Part shown: positions 60,864-64,000 of the stretch, piece by piece
How the letters are laid out: every line of letters begins with the position of its first letter
Position numbering within the stretch: the first letter of the stretch is position 1
From: G965230065 sp965230065
GTDB taxonomy: Bacteria > Bacteroidota > Bacteroidia > Cytophagales > Cyclobacteriaceae
NCBI GenBank assembly: GCA_965230065.1
Contig: OZ245942.1
Location: forward strand, 2,790,001-2,854,000
Length of the DNA stretch: 64,000 nt
Reading direction: 5' to 3'
Notes under the pieces: generated by a model
Told to the model about the DNA's origin: nothing
The model's input: the letters and a program-made list of their open reading frames with translations, nothing else
Database searches by the model: none
Translations under genes and position numbers: made by a program

Positions 60864-63800
60864 ATGAAAATTATTTTATCTCATTTTAGTCAGTTACTGC
60901 TTTGGCTGGTTATCGTCGGATATTTTTCCAATGGTAGTTATGCCCAAGAGGTAGCCATGTTATCAGACCGGCCTCTGCAGAAAGAAGGCAGGATGCTATC
61001 CTCGGTTTTGTCAGACATGGAAAAAACCTATGACATAAACTTCTACTACAATGTGTATGACGTGGAAGAAAAGTATGTTTCTCCCGACTTTAAAGTCACA
61101 ACGGCAAAAAACCTTAATGAATCATTGAAAGAAGTACTGGAAAAACATTCCCTGGGTTTTAAAAAGGTAGAAAATGGCTATTATTTCATCTTTTCTACTG
61201 ACAGCGATAAATTACCCCAAAAACTCCAAAAAAAACCGCTTTTTCCGGCAGAACATGGTGGGCGCAAACAATCGGGCATCCAGACCTTAGAGAAAAAAAG
61301 CTTATCATTCAGATTGTCCCAGGAAAAAACCATTACCGGCAAAGTTACTGATGAAAATGGGGAAGGGCTGCCAGGCGTAAATATCCTGGTGAAAGCCACT
61401 ACCACAGGTACCGTTACTGATATAGATGGGAATTTTCGGTTGAGTGTGCCTGATGATGCAGCGACTCTGGTGTTTTCTTCAGTGGGGTACATTACTGAAG
61501 AAGTAGCCATAAGCAACCGGGCAGTGATCAATTTGGAGATGTCGCCCGATATTACATCCCTCTCCGAGATTGTGGTAGTAGGATACGGGGCTGTGAAAAA
61601 AAGTGACCTGACGGGCTCTGTATCTTCCATTTCTCAAGAAGACATTACGGCACTGCCTGTCAATAATGTGCAGCAGATCATGCAGGGACGGGCACCGGGG
61701 GTACAGGTGATCCAGAATTCTTATGCGCCCGGGGGCGGCATCAGCGTGCGCATCCGGGGGGCCAACTCTATTTTGGGCGGCAACGATCCGCTTTATGTGG
61801 TAGATGGTTTTATTGGCGGTATTGGACTGGATGCCATTAACCCGAATGATATCGAATCTATTGAAATATTGAAAGATGCTTCGGCCACGGCCATTTACGG
61901 ATCCCGGGGAGCCAATGGTGTGGTGATTATTACTACCAAAAGAGGGAAAAAAGACACCGATAACATCAGTTTTGATGCTTATTACGGTGTACAGCAGGTA
62001 GCCAACACCATAGACGTAATGAATGCCCGCCAGTTTGCAGAGATTGCCAATGCCCGGGTACTGAACGATGGGGGTACTGAGGTGCCTTTTTCCGACCTGA
62101 ATAATTTACCTTATGATACCGATTGGAAAGATGAGATTTTCCGAACAGCCCCTATTCAGAATTATTCCCTTTCTTTTAACGGGGGGAATGAAAGTACCCA
62201 ATACCTGGTTTCTGCCAATTATTTTGACCAGGGTGGTATTGTGTTGAATACAGACTTTACCCGGGGCACCATCCGGGCCAATCTCGACAAACAAATTGGC
62301 CGCTTCAAGGTTTCCAACAGTTTTCAGGCCAGTCGTATTGTAGAAAATGGCCTTCCTGAAGGAGTAGATCAGGGGCCTGTTTCACTGGTAATTACTGATT
62401 ATCCTACCCGGCCGGTGATGGAGGAAGATGGTTCCTTTGCACAAATGGATATTCAGGAATATGGCGGGTTTAGCGATCCTATTGGAAATGGGGTAGCGGA
62501 AATCACGCAACGGCTTCGCGAGCGCAAAACCACCCGCTTGTTTGATATGCTATATGGAGAATATGAGATTATAGAAGGGTTGAAGGCTAAAGTTTCCCTG
62601 GGCGTGAATTACTCCAACAGTAGGTACGATGGTTATACGAAAAGGACCATCCCCGGCACAAATGTAAATGGAGTGGCTTCTATCTCGAGTTCAGAAACCA
62701 TTGATATTCTGAATGAGAACACCCTTAGTTATAGCAAAATTTTTGGTTCACACTCCATCAATGCAGTGGCTGGATTTACCTCTCAGCGGAACGAAAACAA
62801 GTTTTTCAGTGCCGGGTCCAGGGATTTTGTAACCGATGTGCTGGAAACCGGGGACCTTTCTTCGGGCGCTGTGATAGATGTGCCGGAATCGGGAGGAACT
62901 ATATGGAGCCAGCAGTCTGTGTTGGGAAGGATCAATTATGTGTTACAGGATAAATATCTGTTTACGGTAACGGGCCGGTACGACGGGTCATCCCGGGTAG
63001 CGGAACAAAACCGTTGGACTTTCTTCCCTTCCTTTGCCGTGGGATGGCGGGTGAATGAAGAAGCGTTTATGGCAGATATGAGCAGTATTTCTAACCTTAA
63101 GCTAAGAGTAAGCTGGGGGCAAACCGGTAACGATCGCATTCCTTCCTATTTGTCGCAGCAGCGCCTCAGCGCCAACACCCTTTCTTCCGGCGAACAGATT
63201 GTTGTGGGTTTGGCTCCTGTGAATTTACCAAGCTCTGAACTGGATTGGGAAGTAACCAGTCAGTTCGATGTAGGGCTGGATTTGGGTTTCATGGAGGAAA
63301 GAATCCGGGTTACGGCAGATTATTATCATAAAAAAACCACCAATTTATTGGCCCAAATCCAATTACCGCTTTCGGTAGGCTATAGTAATGTAACGCAGAA
63401 CATTGGAGAACTCAAAAATACCGGAATTGAGCTGGGAATAGGTGCCGACCTGTTGGTGAATGAGTTTACCTGGACCCTGGAGGCCAACTTTTCTGCCAAC
63501 TCCAATGAAGTAACCAAACTTAAAGATGGGAATGATGTATTCGCGGCAAGCTTGCCGGGTGGTGCAACCTCCGGATCTTTTCACATTATGCGTGAAGGAG
63601 AACCCCTGGCTTCGTATTATGGATACCTGTGGGGGGGATTGGATGAAGCCGGTGATATAACGTATCAGGACCTGGATGACAATGGCATGATTAACACAGA
63701 AGACCGGACCATCCTAGGCGATTTTTTTCCCGATTTTATCTATGGCCTTAATTCCAATTTTTCCTGGAAAGGTATAGAAATGAATATATTTTTTCAGGGA

Positions 63801-64000
63801 GTACAGGGAGCAGAACTGGTGCGCCTGGATAATTTCAGAAATGCCAATTCCCTCACACGCGGTTATAATCAGTTTGTAGAAGTAACAGATTACTGGACTC
63901 CTGAAAATACGGATGCAAAATACCCCCGCCCCCGCTCAGGCATCAATTTCAGAGGTTCTGACGAATGGGTAGAAGACGCTTCTTACCTTAGGTTAAAAAA
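60864..64000 (+). CDS. SusC-like TonB-dependent receptor with STN domain, module 3 (3' end outside window)
   Basis: The open frame runs from ATG 60864 to the window end, 1045 codons, without a stop. It has a signal peptide (about 1-31, YFSNGSYAQ), an STN domain (about 48-112, VLSDMEKTYDINFYYNVYDV), a carboxypeptidase-D-like domain (about 155-230, ITGKVTDENGEGLPGVNILV) and a plug (about 238-355, EILKDASATAIYGSRGANGV), then most of the barrel. The N-terminal domains are closely similar to those of module 2. A SusD gene is expected just beyond the window edge. Confidence 0.96.
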   Translation, partial: MKIILSHFSQLLLWLVIVGYFSNGSYAQEVAMLSDRPLQKEGRMLSSVLSDMEKTYDINFYYNVYDVEEKYVSPDFKVTTAKNLNESLKEVLEKHSLGFKKVENGYYFIFSTDSDKLPQKLQKKPLFPAEHGGRKQSGIQTLEKKSLSFRLSQEKTITGKVTDENGEGLPGVNILVKATTTGTVTDIDGNFRLSVPDDAATLVFSSVGYITEEVAISNRAVINLEMSPDITSLSEIVVVGYGAVKKSDLTGSVSSISQEDITALPVNNVQQIMQGRAPGVQVIQNSYAPGGGISVRIRGANSILGGNDPLYVVDGFIGGIGLDAINPNDIESIEILKDASATAIYGSRGANGVVIITTKRGKKDTDNISFDAYYGVQQVANTIDVMNARQFAEIANARVLNDGGTEVPFSDLNNLPYDTDWKDEIFRTAPIQNYSLSFNGGNESTQYLVSANYFDQGGIVLNTDFTRGTIRANLDKQIGRFKVSNSFQASRIVENGLPEGVDQGPVSLVITDYPTRPVMEEDGSFAQMDIQEYGGFSDPIGNGVAEITQRLRERKTTRLFDMLYGEYEIIEGLKAKVSLGVNYSNSRYDGYTKRTIPGTNVNGVASISSSETIDILNENTLSYSKIFGSHSINAVAGFTSQRNENKFFSAGSRDFVTDVLETGDLSSGAVIDVPESGGTIWSQQSVLGRINYVLQDKYLFTVTGRYDGSSRVAEQNRWTFFPSFAVGWRVNEEAFMADMSSISNLKLRVSWGQTGNDRIPSYLSQQRLSANTLSSGEQIVVGLAPVNLPSSELDWEVTSQFDVGLDLGFMEERIRVTADYYHKKTTNLLAQIQLPLSVGYSNVTQNIGELKNTGIELGIGADLLVNEFTWTLEANFSANSNEVTKLKDGNDVFAASLPGGATSGSFHIMREGEPLASYYGYLWGGLDEAGDITYQDLDDNGMINTEDRTILGDFFPDFIYGLNSNFSWKGIEMNIFFQGVQGAELVRLDNFRNANSLTRGYNQFVEVTDYWTPENTDAKYPRPRSGINFRGSDEWVEDASYLRLK

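Noticed and set aside
1..64000. tRNA genes, rRNA genes, CRISPR arrays, insertion sequences and riboswitches
   Set aside because: None was recognised by eye in the intergenic regions; a covariance-model scan would be needed to exclude small RNAs fully.

Overview
The window looks like chromosomal DNA of a marine or soil Bacteroidota, probably Cytophagales-like. The evidence is three SusC/SusD-type glycan uptake modules, each with its own ECF sigma factor and FecR anti-sigma factor, many Bacteroidota-style lipoproteins and sulfatases, and promoter-like TTTG / TAnnTTTG elements. No rRNA, tRNA, CRISPR array, transposase or prophage was seen. The taxonomic call is an inference from gene content.

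Layout. 1-5.6 kb: a DUF433/DUF5615 toxin-antitoxin pair (first gene cut by the window edge), pgi, a Tat-exported sugar isomerase-like protein, a Phd/PIN toxin-antitoxin pair and a membrane acyltransferase-like protein. 5.8-12.9 kb: a co-directional sialic-acid-type cluster made of a mutarotase fused to a sodium symporter, a sulfatase, an HpcH/HpaI aldolase, an N-acetylneuraminate-lyase-like aldolase and a broken sialidase gene. 12.9-18.3 kb: a vanadium haloperoxidase/PAP2 lipoprotein, a divergent AraC regulator and nucleoside hydrolase with an inverted repeat between them, an orphan PD-(D/E)XK protein and a HigBA pair. 18.4-21.0 kb: the feoA-feoB-Cys-rich iron(II) uptake operon. 21.2-24.2 kb: a lone sulfatase converging on an orphan NtrC-type regulator.

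24.5-46.0 kb is a large polysaccharide utilisation region: ECF sigma, FecR, SusC, SusD, a collapsed PL8 lyase gene, three different heparinase II/III-type lyases in tandem, a sulfatase, a nucleoside-recognition (gate) membrane protein, a parallel beta-helix lyase, a sialate O-acetylesterase and a TIM-barrel isomerase. This set fits a sulfated, acetylated, uronate-containing polymer such as a glycosaminoglycan or an algal analogue. 46.1-58.6 kb is a second module: ECF, FecR, SusC, SusD, sulfatase, a PQQ dehydrogenase with a cytochrome c domain, and a glycoside-hydrolase-like protein. 58.7-64.0 kb opens a third ECF/FecR/SusC module that runs off the window.

How it works together (inference from family knowledge): each SusC carries an N-terminal STN signalling domain, so ligand binding at the outer membrane can be relayed through FecR to its ECF sigma factor. 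Surface lyases and sulfatases depolymerise and desulfate the glycan, SusCD imports oligomers, and isomerases, aldolases and the symporter process the monomers. Notable oddities are two decayed glycan enzyme genes (sialidase, PL8), GC-rich hairpin repeats embedded at the 5' ends of sulfatase and lyase genes, a captured 5' gene fragment ahead of a sulfatase, three toxin-antitoxin pairs in 18 kb, and hydrophobic C-terminal tails on all three ECF sigma factors.
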